64,000 nt of DNA from Siphonodentalium dalli (Eukaryota > Mollusca > Scaphopoda > Gadilida > Siphonodentaliidae): the NCBI GenBank assembly GCA_032622095.1, contig CP136063.1, positions 26,414,987 to 26,478,986 on the forward strand. The letters run 5' to 3'. The notes beneath the pieces are model-generated. The model did no database searches and was not told the origin of the DNA. It saw only the letters and a program-made list of their open reading frames with translations. Within the stretch, counting starts at the first letter, position 1. The number at the start of each line of letters is the position of its first letter. The position numbers and the translations under genes are program-made. Shown piece by piece: positions 29,401 through 42,740 of this stretch.

Positions 29401-30340
29401 CTGATTGTATGTAACATATAATGTTCAAATTCTAAGTCTCTAACAAGAAAACCATAATCATAAATGGTAACGTCCTCAAGATCATATTATTAGCCATAAA
29501 TATAAATTACTAGGTGGATATAACGAACCATTGTTCAAATAACAATAATTTCTATTAGATATTTCAAACTAGAGTACATTTAATCAAATAAACTCCAATT
29601 CTTACTGGAGCATAGCACAATGGTTCATTTACTGATTTACAATTATGATTGTTTTAATTAAGCCTGCTTCTATAGTACAAAGCTGATTAAAGACCACTTA
29701 TGTTATCTGATAAAAGATAAACAAAGAAAGGCTTACCTAACACAAGTCAATTAATTATATGGTAACTGAGATAATTACCACCTTGCCCCTGGCAGGTGAC
29801 AATCAGCACCTAATCTAATCAAATGTCACCATCACTGGGCTTTGACATAATTGACAAATATTACACCTATTGTAAAAACATGTAACAATGAAAGAATTAT
29901 CCGACAGTATAAATAAGTCTTAATTTTGATCAAGAAGGTAGTCTGTTTTTGGAGATGTGGGATGCAGTTGATATGCTGAGGATGGATTCATGGAAATACA
30001 AGCCAAAGTTAAGTTATGTATATGTTCTCTATTTATTATGTTTATGACTTTAGCTCTAGGGTCATGATTTAATTCCTATATGGCAAAGTTTATGTTAGTG
30101 CTAATTTCAGGGTTATACATTGAAATATAATTATACATATCTTATAACCAATAGGAGAATTTTTATGTCATCAAGTTTTCAATTCAATTGAGTTAATCCT
30201 ACTCTAATATTTATGAATTAGTTATCCATCCAGATTATGTATGACTCAACAAGTATGGTTAAGCAAATATTCATACCTAAAGGATAATTAGGGAAACAAG
30301 TTCATGGTCTAATTCCTAATAATATTCTATTCAGATGGTT
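29401..30340. other. no recognisable gene
   Basis: AT-rich. A stretch at about 29440-29510 (AAACCATAATCATAAATGGT...) recurs at about 41290-41350 inside the long-TIR element centre, so it is a dispersed repeat. Nothing else is seen. Confidence 0.55.
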
Positions 30341-30540
30341 CACGAGGTGTCACTCTGAGGGCCATGTCTCCAGCCTTTTAGGCGATGTCAAGTATCAGTT
30401 CCAAGTAACTAATTATAGCCATCTATGGCGGTGTCAAATAATGATTCAATTCAATATTCTTAGCCTGGTAGGCGGTGTCAAATATTAGTTCTAAGAAACT
30501 AATAATAGCCACACATGGCGGTGTACAATAGTAACCCATT
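30341..30540 (+). repeat. two-copy tandem repeat of about 90 bp
   Basis: AGCCT...TAGGCG-TGTCAA then CTAATTATAGCCA-C-ATGGCGGTGT occurs at about 30374-30442 and 30463-30530. Confidence 0.7.
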
Positions 30541-30844
30541 TCTTTATTCCTATTCTTAATGATGGTGTTATTAATTTACTCAAGTCCAGTATATACGTTA
30601 TCAAAGCTGGTGTTAGATATATTCATCTATGTGATACTCAGTTTCAGTTGACATATATAACATAATCTGGTGACTTCTCGACAAATTCATGACTATCAGA
30701 ATATTCACATTTCATATATAATGCCTACAAGGTAGAATGCATAACTGTTCTATAACTTCTATTACCTACATATATTATTCATATTCTATTGATTACTCAT
30801 TCAAACATGTTCATCATATTCATAACATTTATTCTCTCGCATCA

Positions 30845-31530
30845 GGGTATGACCCGTCCAAAAGTATCTGTCGAAATCCATCCTGTTTTACCCGATTTGA
30901 CCTTGAATTGATAATTGTGAAGGTCAATGTGAGGTCGGGGTCACGATTTGACCCATCCAAAACACTCAGTGGACAAAAGTAACCCTACGTATCAAATTTC
31001 GTGGAAATCCCATCGATTTGACCTTGAATTGACCCGATGTTAAGGTCAAGGTCAGGTCGCACGGGCAAATGAATAGGCTTATGAGACTCCCCATACAAAA
31101 GTATCCCTAGACACTAATTTTCATCGAAATCCCGTAATATTCGGGGGTTTGACCTTGAAATGACCCGATGTCAAGGTCACGTCGCACGGGCAAATTAATA
31201 GGCCTATGCCACTCCCCAGCCGAAAGTACCCCCACATACCAAGTTTCATCGAAATCCCGTGATATGCGGGCATTTGACCTTGAAATGACCCGATGTCAAG
31301 GTCACATCGAACGGGCAAATTAATAGGCCTATACCACTCACAGCCGAAGGTACCCCCACATACAAAGTCTATCGAAATCCCGTGATATTCGGGCGTTTGA
31401 CCTTTAAATTACCTGATTTCACGGTCAAGGTCACGTCGCACGGGCAAATTAATAGGCTTATGTCACTTCCGGTCGAAAATACCCCCCACATACCAAGTTT
31501 AATCGAAATCGGCCGTTTTCGAGTTCATCA
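30845..31530 (+). repeat. satellite-like repeat A (GACCTTGAAATGACCCGATG type)
   Basis: About five units of roughly 120-130 bp with TGACCTTGAAATGACCCGAT, AAGGTCAC-TCG-ACGGGCA, AATTAATAGGC and ATCGAAATCCCGT. Inverted relatives lie at 33930-35330. ORFs here have no protein meaning. Confidence 0.85.
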
Positions 31531-31559
31531 CACGCACGCATACGTACGCACAAACACAC

Positions 31560-33900
31560 TATATATAATATCTCATATATATTTTGAAGACCTCTGTCTG
31601 TCTGTCTGTTTGTCTGTTTGTCTGTCTGTCCTTAATACAAATCTACGATTCTCGACCGATCGGGACGAAACTTGGTACGTGTGTGTAGTTTGACCAGGCG
31701 GTGGTCGTTGTCGTACTGGCGAGCCCGTGCGGCGACCGTGCAGCGCATGCGCAGACGAGATCTCGGAAAAGGGTGGAGCTATCGACTTGAAATTTGTTAT
31801 GTGAATGTATCTTGCCACGAGTATGAATTTTATCGGGTCGGAGAGCCCGTGCGACGCCAGCTTCGCGCATGCGCAGACGAGATCTCGGAAACGGGTGGAG
31901 CTATCGACTTGAAATTTGGTATGTGAATGTATCTTGCCCCGGATACGAATGTTATCCGGTCACCGAGTCCTTGCGACGCCAGCTTCGCGCATGCGCAGAC
32001 GAGATCTCGGAAACGGGTGAAGCTATCGACTTGAAATTTGGTATGTGAATGTATCTTGCCCCGGATACGAATTTTATCGGGTCGCCGATTCCCGTGCGAC
32101 TCCAGCTTCGCGCATGCGCATACCAGATCTCGGAAACGGGTAGAGCTATCGCATGCGCAGACCAGATCTCGAAAACGGGTGGAGCTATCGACTTGAAATT
32201 TGGTTTTTGAATAGCCCGGACAACGTCGGGCTCATCGGCTAGTCCTATATATTTTGAAGACCTATGTATGTATGTATGTATGTCTTTTATACAAATCTAC
32301 GATTCTCGACCGATCGGGACGAAACTTGGTACGTGTGTGTAGTTTGACCAGGCGGTCGATGTTGTCGTATTGGCGAGCCCGCTTCGCGCATGCGCAGACG
32401 AGATCTCGGAAACGGGTGGAGCTATCGACTTGAAATTTTCTACCCAGCCCGACGTTGTCCGGGCTATTCCGGGTATCTTGCCCCGGATACGAATTTTATC
32501 GGGTCGCAGAGCCCGTGCGGCGCCAGCTTCGCACATGCGCAGACCAGATCTGGAAACGGGTGGAGCTATCGACTTGAAATTTGCTACGTGAATGTATCTT
32601 GGTTTTTGAATAGCCCGGACAACGTCGGGCTCATCGGCTAGTCTCATATATATTTTTGAAGACCTCTGGCTGTCTCTGTGTATGTTTGTTTGTCTGTCAT
32701 TTATACAAATCTACGATTCTCGACCGATGGGGACGAAACTTGGTACGTGTGTGTAGTTTTGACCAGGTGGTCGTATCGGTGAGCCCGTGCGACGCCCGTG
32801 CAGCGCATGCGCAGACGAGATCTCGGAAACGGGTGGAGCTATCGACTTGAAATTTGGTATGTGAATGTATCTTGCCCCGGATACGAATTTTATCGGTCGC
32901 CGAGCCCGTGCGACGCCAGCTTCGCGCATGCGCAGACGAGATCTCGGAAACGGGTGGAGCTATCGACTTGAAATTTGGTATGTGAATGTATCTTGCCCCG
33001 GATACGAATTTTATCGGGTCGCCGAGCCCGTGCGACGCCAGCTTCGCGCATGCACAGACGAGATCTCGGAAACGGGTGGAGCTATCGACTTGAAATTTGG
33101 TATGTGAATGTATCTTGCCCCGGATACGAATTTTATCGGATCGCCGAGCTCGTGCGACGCCAGCTTCGCGGGTCACACAGCCCGTGCGACGCCAACTTCG
33201 CGCATGCGCAGACGAGATCTCGGAAACGGGTGGAGTATCGACATGAAATTTGGTATGTGAATGTATCTTGCCCCGGATACGAATTTTATCGGGTCGCCAC
33301 ATTCGCGCATGTGCAGACCAGATCTCAGAAACGGGTAGAGCTATCGACTTGAAATTTGGTAAGTAGAGCTATCGACTTGAAATTTGATTTATGAATGGCC
33401 GGACAACGTCGGGCTGGGTAGAGCTATCGACTTGAAATTTGTTTTTTTAATAGCCCGGATAACGTCGGGCTGGGTAGAGCTATCGACTTGAAATTTGGTT
33501 TTTGAATAGCCCGGACAACGTCGGGCTCATCGGCTAGTCTCCTATATATTTTGAAGACCTCTGTCTGTCTGTATGACTGTCTGTATGTATGTCATTTATA
33601 CAAATCTACGATTCTCAACCGATCGGGACGAAACTTGGTACGTGTGTGTTGTTTGACCAGGCGGTCGTCGTTGTCGTATTGGTAAGCCCGTGCGGTGCCC
33701 GCTTCACGCATGCGCAGACGAGATCTCGGAAACGGGTGGAGCTATCGACTTGAAATGTGCTACGTGAATGTATCTTGCCCCGGATACGAATTTTATCGGG
33801 TCGCGCATGCGCAGACCAGATCTCGGAAACGGGTGGAGCTATCGACTTGAAATTTGGTTTTTAAATAGCCCGGACAACGTTGGGCTCATCGGCTAGTCTA
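31560..33900 (+). repeat. satellite-like repeat B block (about 122-bp unit, about 14 copies)
   Basis: The unit contains GCATGCGCAGACGAGATCTC, GGAAACGGGTGGAGCTATCG, ACTTGAAATTTGGTATGTGA and CCGGATACGAATTTTATCGG. Sub-blocks begin with ATATATTTTGAAGACCTCTG and a TGTC or TATG microsatellite, and end with GCCCGGACAACGTCGGGCTC ATCGGCTAGTC, which forms a small hairpin. Sub-blocks start at about 31575, 32248, 32645 and 33542. The long ORFs on both strands are consequences of the repeats. Confidence 0.9.
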
Positions 33901-33919
33901 TTATATATTTTGGAAGATT

Positions 33920-35330
33920 TGTATGTGTTTGCGATGGACTCGAACACGGCTGAACCGATTTCGACCAAACTTGGTACGGACACGTAATTCGACCCGGGAA
34001 CGAACATGGGCCCGTCCATTTGTCCGTGCGGCGTGACCTTTACCTTCAAACCGGTGACCTTCAACCTGTATATCGGGTCATGCTGCGCCCATTTGGACCA
34101 CATTTGGTATGTGGGGGGGGGGGGCAGTGTGAGGCGCCGAGCCATTTCGACGCATCCGGATGCCCGTGCGGCGTGACATTGACATTTCAAATGACCGATT
34201 TCTCCCATTTTTTGGAGTGTTGGTGTAGGTTGACCCCAGGAGTAATACGGGCATGTATGTCGTGCAACGTGACCTTCACCTTGAAATCGGGTCATTTCAA
34301 GGTCAAACGCCCGAATATCACGGGATTTCGATAAAAATTAGTGTCTATGGATACTTTCATATTGGGGAGTCTCATAAGCCTATTCATTTGCCCGTGAGTC
34401 GTGACATTGACCTTGAAATCGGGTCAATTCACGGTCAAATCGCGAATTTTGATGGGATTTCCACGAAATTTGATACATAGGGTTATTTTTGTCCACTGCG
34501 TGTTTTGGACGGGTCAAATCGTGACCCCGACCTGGCCTTGATCTACAAAATGATTCAAGGTCAAATCTGGTAAAACCGGATGGATTTCGACGGGTACTTT
34601 TGTCCGGGCAGTGTTTTGGACGGGTCAAATCGTGACCCCACCTGACATTGACCTTCAAAATGGACAGTTCAAGGTAAAATCGCGCAATTCGCCGAAAAGC
34701 AGAGGGGAAACAGCCCGGACAAAGTCAGGTCCACCTGCTAGTAGATTATATATTTTGGGAAATATGTGAGTGTGTCTGTCTGTCTGTGTGTTCGCGATGG
34801 ACTCGAAAACGGCCCAGCCGATTTCGATGAAACTTGGTATGTGGATGTACTTTCGGTCGGGGACTGGCATGGGCCTTTTAAATTGCCCCTGCGACGTGAC
34901 CTTGACCTTGAAATCGGGTCATTTCAAGGTCGAACGCCCGAGTATCATGGGATTTCGATGAAAATTAGTGCCTGGGGATACTTTCGTATGGGGAGTGTCG
35001 TAAGCCTATTCATTTGCCCGTGTGATGTGACCTTGACCTTGAAATCGGGTCAAATCGCGAATTTTGATGGGATTTCGACGAAATTTGATACGTAGGATTA
35101 CTTTTATCCACTGAGTGTTTTGGACGGGTCGAGTTGTGACCCCGACCTTACCTTGACCTTCAAAATGATCAATTCGAGGTCAAATCGGGTAAAACCGGAT
35201 GGATTTCAACGGTTACTTTTGTCGGGTACTTTTGTCCGGGCTTGTTTTGGACGGGTCAAATCGTGACACCACCTGATCTGAACCTTCAGATTGGACAATT
35301 CAAGGTCAAATCGCACAATTCGCCGAAAAG
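33920..35330 (-). repeat. satellite-like repeat A, inverted side
   Basis: Units such as TTGACCTTGAAATCGGGTCA, TTTCAAGGTC, GGGATTTCGATGAAAATTAG and AGCCTATTCATTTGCCCG are the inverse of repeat A at 30845-31530. A G run lies at about 34113-34123. Together the two sides flank block B as a large imperfect inverted repeat. Confidence 0.8.
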
Positions 35331-35557
35331 CAGACTTATTGAACGTTTCATGTGCGTTTAGTGTGTTGAACTTCTTAGACGTTTCGTGTGCGTTTAGTGT
35401 GTCCAATCGGTTGTGAGATAAGACAGACATTGAAAATATATCACATGTATCTGGTCAGTATATGCTATATGATGCTGGCGTTGTATATAGATGCTATACA
35501 CACACGATGTTTATGTATTCTGATCTAAAGTTGAATGCGTTATTGCTGCAGATGACA

Positions 35558-36399
35558 CCACCCCATGCATCCGGATATGCTCGTAGCGGAAGACATGCTC
35601 GTAGCGGAATAACCACATGGCCCGCGATTTGCACACCGTTCACGGTTAGACAAATGTTGCACCGAAACCAACACATACCAGTGGTTGATGGTGGTGGTAT
35701 TATTTGTGGCTATAATATAACCAACTGGACATCAAACTTCTTTAAACATGGACGCAGTTTAATCCTATTTTATCGGGAAGTTAGGCCAAAAATTGTGGCA
35801 AAATTTGCATTTCTTACATAAAATTACGATTTCTGTGGTAACAGCCTAGACAATCTAGTCTTTGCATACATTGCTATTTCCGCGGATATTCCCTTAATGT
35901 AATAGACAACATTTCCAGTCATGTATCTACATTTGCCATAGTAAAAAAATAACCATATATGCAGGTCATAGCAAGTAAATATGGCATGTCTATAGCAGTG
36001 ATATGATGTTTACTGTAGACATACCCCAAAATCGAGTGAGTGCCTCCATGGAAACTAATTTTTCGGGCACTAATATGATTGCCATCGCAAACATGTCCAG
36101 TTCATTTTGAAGATAAGATATCATACTTTGAGAGACTGTATGTTATATAATGTGTCAATACAAAGATTCATTAAATTTCGATAAAACTTATATTGAGTAA
36201 GTATTTTAGGTCATAATTTTCGTATAAAACCCGATTATCGAAAAGTAATATGCAAATTGCGGAAACCACAACTGCTCATTTCTGTAGACCGATTATCGCT
36301 GTTAACGTTAAAAAAAATCAAGGTAAAAATCGCGGGCCATTTGGTTATTACGCTACGAGCATGTCTTCCGCTACGAGCATATCCGGATGCATGGGGTGG
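35558..36399. mobile_element. fold-back or MITE-like element, about 840 bp
   Basis: Left end CCACCCCATGCATCCGGATA TGCTCGTAGCGG... (to about 35630) and right end its inverse (about 36327-36399). The terminal inverted repeats are about 70 bp and contain two copies each of TGCTCGTAGCGGAA. The interior is AT-rich and non-coding. The transposase family is unknown. Confidence 0.65.
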
Positions 36400-37252
36400 A
36401 CACGCACGCACGCAGGCACATACGAGGACAGTGTGTACTATCTAGCTGGTATACCATTGTTATTTTCTAGACTTTATGAATGAGATAAACTGTGTTTCTA
36501 TGTAGTTGTACTTGTTCTTGTTTCTTTATTTTAATAAACGCTTAATAAGTTTGGCTGTTTTCACATATGTCTCCTCTACCACCCCCGGAACATCAGGAAC
36601 GGCAAGTTTTTTCATGTCCGATCTGCGACATCCGGCCTCCAACGCAAGTTATTCCAAGGGCAATTGGGACCCACCCCCAAAGTTTTATGAAACCAAAAAA
36701 CCGTGAAAATAGCTATATATAGCAGGATATGACCGACAAAGGGTGTGAAATTTTTAAATAACGAAATGCTAATGACGTAAGCTTACTGAAAAGCAGTAAA
36801 AATATAAGAAAATAACCCTCTGGCCTCCCGGTCTAAGTCCTCCATTCGTCCTGATCAAATCATCGATAAACAAACGAGACTTATTTCGCCAACCAGAGTC
36901 ACTTTACATAAAATATGTGAAACAATGACGGTGCGTTCTGACAATATTGATACAAATATTATTGAAATACATGCGTCGAGAAAGTTTATTCGTTGTGGGC
37001 CGTAGCAGTGTGTTTAAAATCACTTCAATATTCATATCAGTAAACTGTTGTGTACTTCCTAATAGAACTATCTTTTGTCCACACCTTTAGTAATATTTAA
37101 ATCATCTTCATTCAGCTTGTGATGTGTTTTAAGTTTTCAAATGGGGTATAGGACTCCCCAAAAACAGTAAAAATTCGCCTTTCTTATTTCCCAGCCGCTT
37201 GATTTAAAGTGATGTGAAACACTCCGGTGAGCGGCAGAGACCCCAAAAAAAA
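36400..37252. other. no recognisable gene
   Basis: AT-rich, no supportable frame. The left outer-arm homology may extend into this part, but the right arm runs off the window, so I cannot tell. Confidence 0.55.
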
Positions 37253-38155
37253 TCGATTTAATATACCCACCGTACTTAAGAACAAATTTGGTATCTTTGG
37301 AAAGGTGAGGATTTAGGCTAACTGATATGACATACTATCGGATTTGAAAGTGGTGCGGTTGTCATGGAAACTGGCTCCCAAAAGTATTGTCAAATATCGA
37401 CGGTATTGTCAATAAATGCCATCGATCGAATAATGGAAGGCTGCATTTTTCAACATTCATTTTCATTTTTAAGTCAATTCTGGTTTAATGGTATAAGGAC
37501 GGTATGTGAACTCAGCTGAGCGTTCCTATTGGAGATATTAGTCCGTATGGTGGTTGGAACGCCGTTTTTGGGTAATTTTTGGGTTTTTTAGTGAGAAAAT
37601 TGTGATTTTTGGAATCGCAGTGCTGGTTGAGAACAACACACTATCAAATGGACTGTGATATGTCATTTTGAAGATCTTGATGTTGCCTACCAGACTGGAT
37701 AACTTATATGGTTGGGCGTTGATTTGGTTGTCATGGAAACGACTCTGATATTTCAGAATAAATGTGTGTATATTCCTTGAAATTTCATGAAAAAGTTTAT
37801 CGATACAAACCGACAATCAACTACAACAATAGTATTGACCTTTATAACATTCCCTAGAATGTTCTAGGCTACATCTACTTTCGGAATAAAGGATCATTTT
37901 GATTTTAAAGACCAATGTTGGTATTTGTTTATGTTATTTTGAATAAAAGTTCCATTTTCTGTATAAAATTAGTGAAAGTTTGTGAAATATTAATTCTTCA
38001 GCAAAATTGAACGAGGTGATCAAAATATATTAATATTCTGTTATTTTCAATTTAGTGATGCTAATTGGATTAGAACATTGGTGTTTATAATTGAAATGCC
38101 AATGGCGATATCAGAATTATGTAGCATAAGTTGATGACAAAGATGGACTACCAAT
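37253..38155 (+). repeat. outer inverted repeat, left arm, distal part
   Basis: Matches 63110-64000 in inverse. Examples are TCGATTTAATATACCCACCG at the left end, GGTGCGGTTGTCATGGAAAC and GAACGAGGTGATCAAAATAT. The copies differ by scattered substitutions and short indels. No gene; the frame at 37538-37816 is not supported. Confidence 0.9.
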
Positions 38156-41018
38156 GTGTTCATGTACAACAAATACACGGCGGATTAAATGTGGTTATGG
38201 GATTTTGACTGCGAGAAACATTCAACAAAATACAAGAACCCTGAACGAGTTTGCTGGATTTTTATCACGGTCAAAATCCCATGACTACGTTGAATCAAGC
38301 ATTTATTATTTATATTTATATACTTAAATTCATTATGAACTAGGAATGTTTGGCTATCACCCTACTTCAAATTATGTTTTGGAACGGTAAACCCACTCCT
38401 GGTGGGGGCTGTTAATCTCCAGTTATTTTGCTGGTTAAATTGTGGGACTCCGTTGACGGAGAGCGGAATGAAGCTTGTTTATTTTCAGAAAAATGACCAA
38501 CAGAAACCTTACATATACGTAAAATGGCTTTATCTCAGTCATATGCTCAACGCATTTCAATTGTAAATTAAAATCAATAATACTGCAAATTAGTGACACC
38601 ACGGTTCGTGATTGTTATGCATTAAAGGTACTCAATCCGATAAAACTCCTCTCAATTACTATTTCAATGGCTTCGGGGGTCAAAAATATTTGATTCGAGT
38701 CGAGGAAGTCACCCATCAAAGCTCAGATTTGTTAGATATCGATTTTAGAAATCTATTTTTCATTATCGGGAATACTTTCTGGCCCAGATCTCAGTCAAAA
38801 TTGCGTTATTATTACCACTTGATTTTAGAGTTATCCATCCTTGTCTGTTTGAATAGAGTTTTGGTGTACAAATCTCGAGCAGGATACGAAATTGACGGCA
38901 ATTATTAGTACTCATCTCGAGAACATAACAAATTTCAAAAATCAATATCTAATAACTATGAGCTTTGTTTGATGGGTTCCTCGACTCGAATCAAATATGT
39001 TTTACCCCCAAAGCCAAAGAAATAGTAATAATGGACCCTCTGAAGTTGGAATCTGTTGAGATGGGGACCCTCTGTTCGGATTGATTACCTTTAAGGTTGG
39101 GGTTTATAAAAGGAGAGTTTTCAAGAAATGTCAGGGTATAGATGCACGGTCAGTACTTGATATTTTTTATTTCGAATATTTTTTTATCTAATTGGATGAT
39201 CGAGATGGATATATATACACCGTTCAGGTGATATCAGAATATTAGAGTTCTTCCATTGCTACGATTCAAACGTCAAATGTCCCAGTTTTTGTTTTTGTAT
39301 TGTTTTATTCCATAGCGATACTGAGTCTAATTAACGTTTAGTTATGACAAACGTACACAATATAATTTATGGTACCATGCAGACTTTTCTAAACACCGGA
39401 TCAAGTGAGAGAATGGTGATGCTGATAGAGGTCAAGGCAACATGTTAACTACCGGTAGACACTAACTCTCATATGATTACTTATTAAATCAGAAGTATTT
39501 ACACAGTCAACGATTGAACATATTCCTAGCTAGGCTCTATCATTTATCCAGCATAGTATACATTTGTACATGCACCGTCAGTGTTCGCGCTGTCAGTGGC
39601 TAAATTGGCCAATGGCTAATCTTTTTCAAATTTGGCTAATAAAAATTTCAGTTGGTTAAACTTTTTTTTACCTCAAATGGAGACGGAAAGCTAATTAAAA
39701 AGCGCTGAATAGATCGACATTCAAGACTACTATGGGGGGTTTGGGATTTGACCCGGGAGGATTTGAAAGGGGCGGCACCCCTTTCCTACAACCCACTTTT
39801 GAATTTAATACAATACATGTAATGGTATAACATTAACATGAGATGGTGAAGGTGAATGAAAATGATCTAGACATATTATTTCTTTTTCTTTGCTTTTTTT
39901 TTTCTGTGTTGGAGTTCTGTTTGTTGTTATTGGAGTTCTGTTTGTTGTTGTTGTTGTTGTTGAAGTTGTTGACGCGAATATTCTATTACTTCATTCAGTT
40001 CTTTCATTTCTTTACGACGAAATTCTTCCATTTCTTTCTTCAAAGCGATGACTTCTTCAACAGTAGCTGAGCTGGTGTTGTTACTGGTGTTGGTGGAGCT
40101 TGGGGACACCGGGATGTGTTGGTATTCCGGTGTCCGAGGTGTTAAGCTATCCAGTTCCACGTCGAAGCTGGCGGCAGGAACAGCAGGGGTGGTGTCCTGC
40201 TCCCTTTCTCCACAAGCCTCGACGACGACAGCAGGGACCTCCGGCAGATCCACGGAGTCCCTGCTAGCTGGTACAATGTCGTCAGTCTCCATGCAGGTCG
40301 GGTCGTCTGGGCGTCTCTCAGACAACTCCGGCCTGCCGGCTGTGACTCTAGACTGCTGAACCACACGGGGAGGGGCGACTGGCCGATGAACAGTCCCCCC
40401 ATCTTCTTCTTCCATTTCGCCCGTCTGGCAGCGTCTCTTCTTTTCTGTGATGGTGTCTTCCTCTTGGGAGGCCCCTTCTTCGTGTTACAGCGGGTCTTGG
40501 CGTTCCTGTCCGTGGCAGAAGACCTCTGGATGCCAGCATCTTCTGTCCGGAACTCTACGCAGAGAACCAGAGAGCCCCCGTCAGCTTGGAGAGACCAACT
40601 AACAGCGTCCATCTAACCGACTTCTCTGCATTGCAGCCAACGCGGCGTCAGGGATTAGCTCCATAATCTGTCCTGAGCCTAATCCAAAACCAGTCTGGCG
40701 GTAACACGAGGGCAGCTACAACCGAAGTCGCGACCACACAACTCACTCGTGTTAACGCTCTAACAGAGAGGAACTAATTAAGTCAAATAAAATCTGACTT
40801 GTTCGCTCCACCCTCTGCTGGAGTCGACATTCAAGACGAAGTTAGGCTACGTGTTTTCGCCGTCGATGACACCTACTATGTAAACAATACTAAACATGTA
40901 TGCTTTGAAGAGAGTTGTTATCAGTGAGCACAATGAATATGTGCACGATTACCTAGTGATACCGCTGTTTTATGGAGTGTTTTTGTAATGTCCAATAAAT
41001 AGGCGGATCGGAATAGTA
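38156..41018 (+). repeat. left long terminal inverted repeat
   Basis: Collinear with the inverse of 42334-48091 except for the LINE and small indels. It contains a nested shorter inverted repeat (about 38640-38790 against 38900-39030), a segment shared with 3060-3230 and one copy of the TIR gene on minus. The short ORFs at 38612-38945 lie in the nested repeat and are not supported. Confidence 0.9.
39927..40612 (-). CDS. TIR gene, left copy: unknown basic protein in two overlapping frames
   Basis: One frame starts at ATG 40612 (MDAVSWSLQADGGSLVLCVE) and passes a basic stretch KKGPPKRKTPSQKRRDAARR. A second frame starts at ATG 40415 (MEEEDGGTVHRPVAPPRVVQ) inside the first and reads DLPEVPAVVVEACGEREQD, a coiled-coil VIALKKEMEEFRRKEMKELN and a Gln run, ending at 39927. 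The composition changes from basic to acidic, then helical. The natural protein is probably the first half of frame one plus frame two, through a shift near 40415. Both arms carry the same layout. The family is not recognised, though basic KRKTPS.KRRDA..A words occur in other transposon-encoded proteins of invertebrates. It is transcribed outward from the centre. Confidence 0.5.
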
Positions 41019-42333
41019 TCCATCATTCACAATTTCTACAATTAGTAACAAACGCAACTTACGAAATGCCATACCAGAACGCCCGGCGAGAATACACCCA
41101 CGGACTGATATAACACTAAAAGTTGGATGTCAGTATGTCTGAAGGTCGGATCTAACATTCAATGTGCAGGGTCGATGTGTTCCATTTAGAATATAGAGTA
41201 CACTTTATTTAGTTTTACTGAAATGCTCCGGATTCTGAACGAGCACACCCCGCTCTGCACGTTAGCTCCAACATGCAGACACAGTTAGACAAGAAAACCA
41301 TAGTCATAAATGGTAACGCCACCAATATCATATTAGTAGCCATAAATGTAAATTATAATATAATTATATATACTATAAACTAGCTTTCAAATTTTTTTGT
41401 GGGAAATTTGCATACTTCCATATTTCAAGTTTTCCCGTTTCTCGTGTTGTACATTACATTCTTCAAACTGTCTTCTTTATTACACAAGCTGATGGGCCCC
41501 GACTTCGTCCGGGCTGTTTCCCATCTGATTTCCGGCAAAAGGCGCGATTTGATCTTGAATTGACTATTTCGAATGTCAAGGTCAGGTCAGGGTCATGATT
41601 TGACCCGTCCAAAACACCCCCATCCGGTGAAAAATACCCCTAGGTATAAAATTTCATCGAAATCCGTTCGTTTTACCCCACTTGACCTTCAATTAACAAT
41701 TTTGAAGGTCAATGTAAGGTCGGAGTCACCATTTGACCCGTCCATCATTTGACCCTTCCACTACCCCGACAAAAGTACCCATAGTTATCAAATTTTGTCG
41801 AAATCCATCCGTTTTACCCGATTTGACCTTTGACCACATTGAATGTCAAGGTTACGCCGAGGTCACGATTTGACCCGTTCAAAACACTCCCCGGACAAAA
41901 GTATCCCTAGGTATCGAATTTCGCCGAAATTCGTTCGTTTTATCCAAATTGACCTTGCATTGACAGTTCAAGGTCAAGATCAGGTCTGGGTCACGATTTG
42001 ACCCGTCAAAAACACTTCTCGGACACAAATACCCCTAAGTATCAAATTACGTTGTTTCAAACTAGGAGATAGAATTATTCTGAGTTTCAAATGGTGAGGA
42101 ATTATAGTATTTTATTCAAATTTTATGGCATAAATTGTTATTAAAACCGTATATACTATAACAAAAATCAATGAGCGGCCGCTAAAGGCGAATTACAACA
42201 GTGGGGCCATAACGCTCAATGAATACTGAAGGCTATAACAAACTGCGCAGCAGAATATCGCTGAATAGACGAGTATAAGATGAGCCTAACTGCATTTGTG
42301 ACTTTGTTTAAAGGCCCACCTAGTTTTCGAGTC
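41019..42333. other. centre of the long-TIR element; no gene
   Basis: Contains satellite-like words of the repeat A family (TTGACCCGTCCAAAACAC, CCCCGACTTCGTCCGGGCTG at about 41494) and the dispersed AAACCATAGTCATAAATGGT stretch. No ORF of 60 codons or more. The transposase or replicase expected for such a large element is absent. Confidence 0.7.
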
Positions 42334-42740
42334 ATACTATTCCGATCCGCCTATTTATTGGACATTACAAAAACACTCCATAAAACAGCGGTATCACTAG
42401 GTAATCGTGCACATATTCATTGTGCTCACTGATAAAAACTCTCTTCAAAGCATACATGTTTAGTATTGTTTACATAGTAGGTGTCATCGACGGCGAAAAC
42501 ACGTAGCCTAACTTCGTCTTGAATGTCGACTCCAGCAGAGGGTGGAGCGAACAAGTCAGATTTTATTTGACTTAATTAGTTCCTCTCTGTTAGAGCGTTA
42601 ACACGAGTGAGTTGTGCGGTCGCGACTTCGGTTGTAGCTGCCCTCGTGTTACCACAAGACTGGTTTTGGATTAGGCTCAGGACAGATTATGGAGCTAATC
42701 CCTGACGCCGCGTTGGCTGCAATGCAGAGAAGTCGGTTAG

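Noticed and set aside
31382-33352. ORFs of 60-200 codons on both strands
   Set aside because: All follow from the 122-bp repeat and its open frames; no start, domain or composition of a real protein.
38612-38945. ORFs in the TIR arms (also 47290-47626)
   Set aside because: They lie on opposite strands of a nested inverted repeat and have no domain; treated as shadows.
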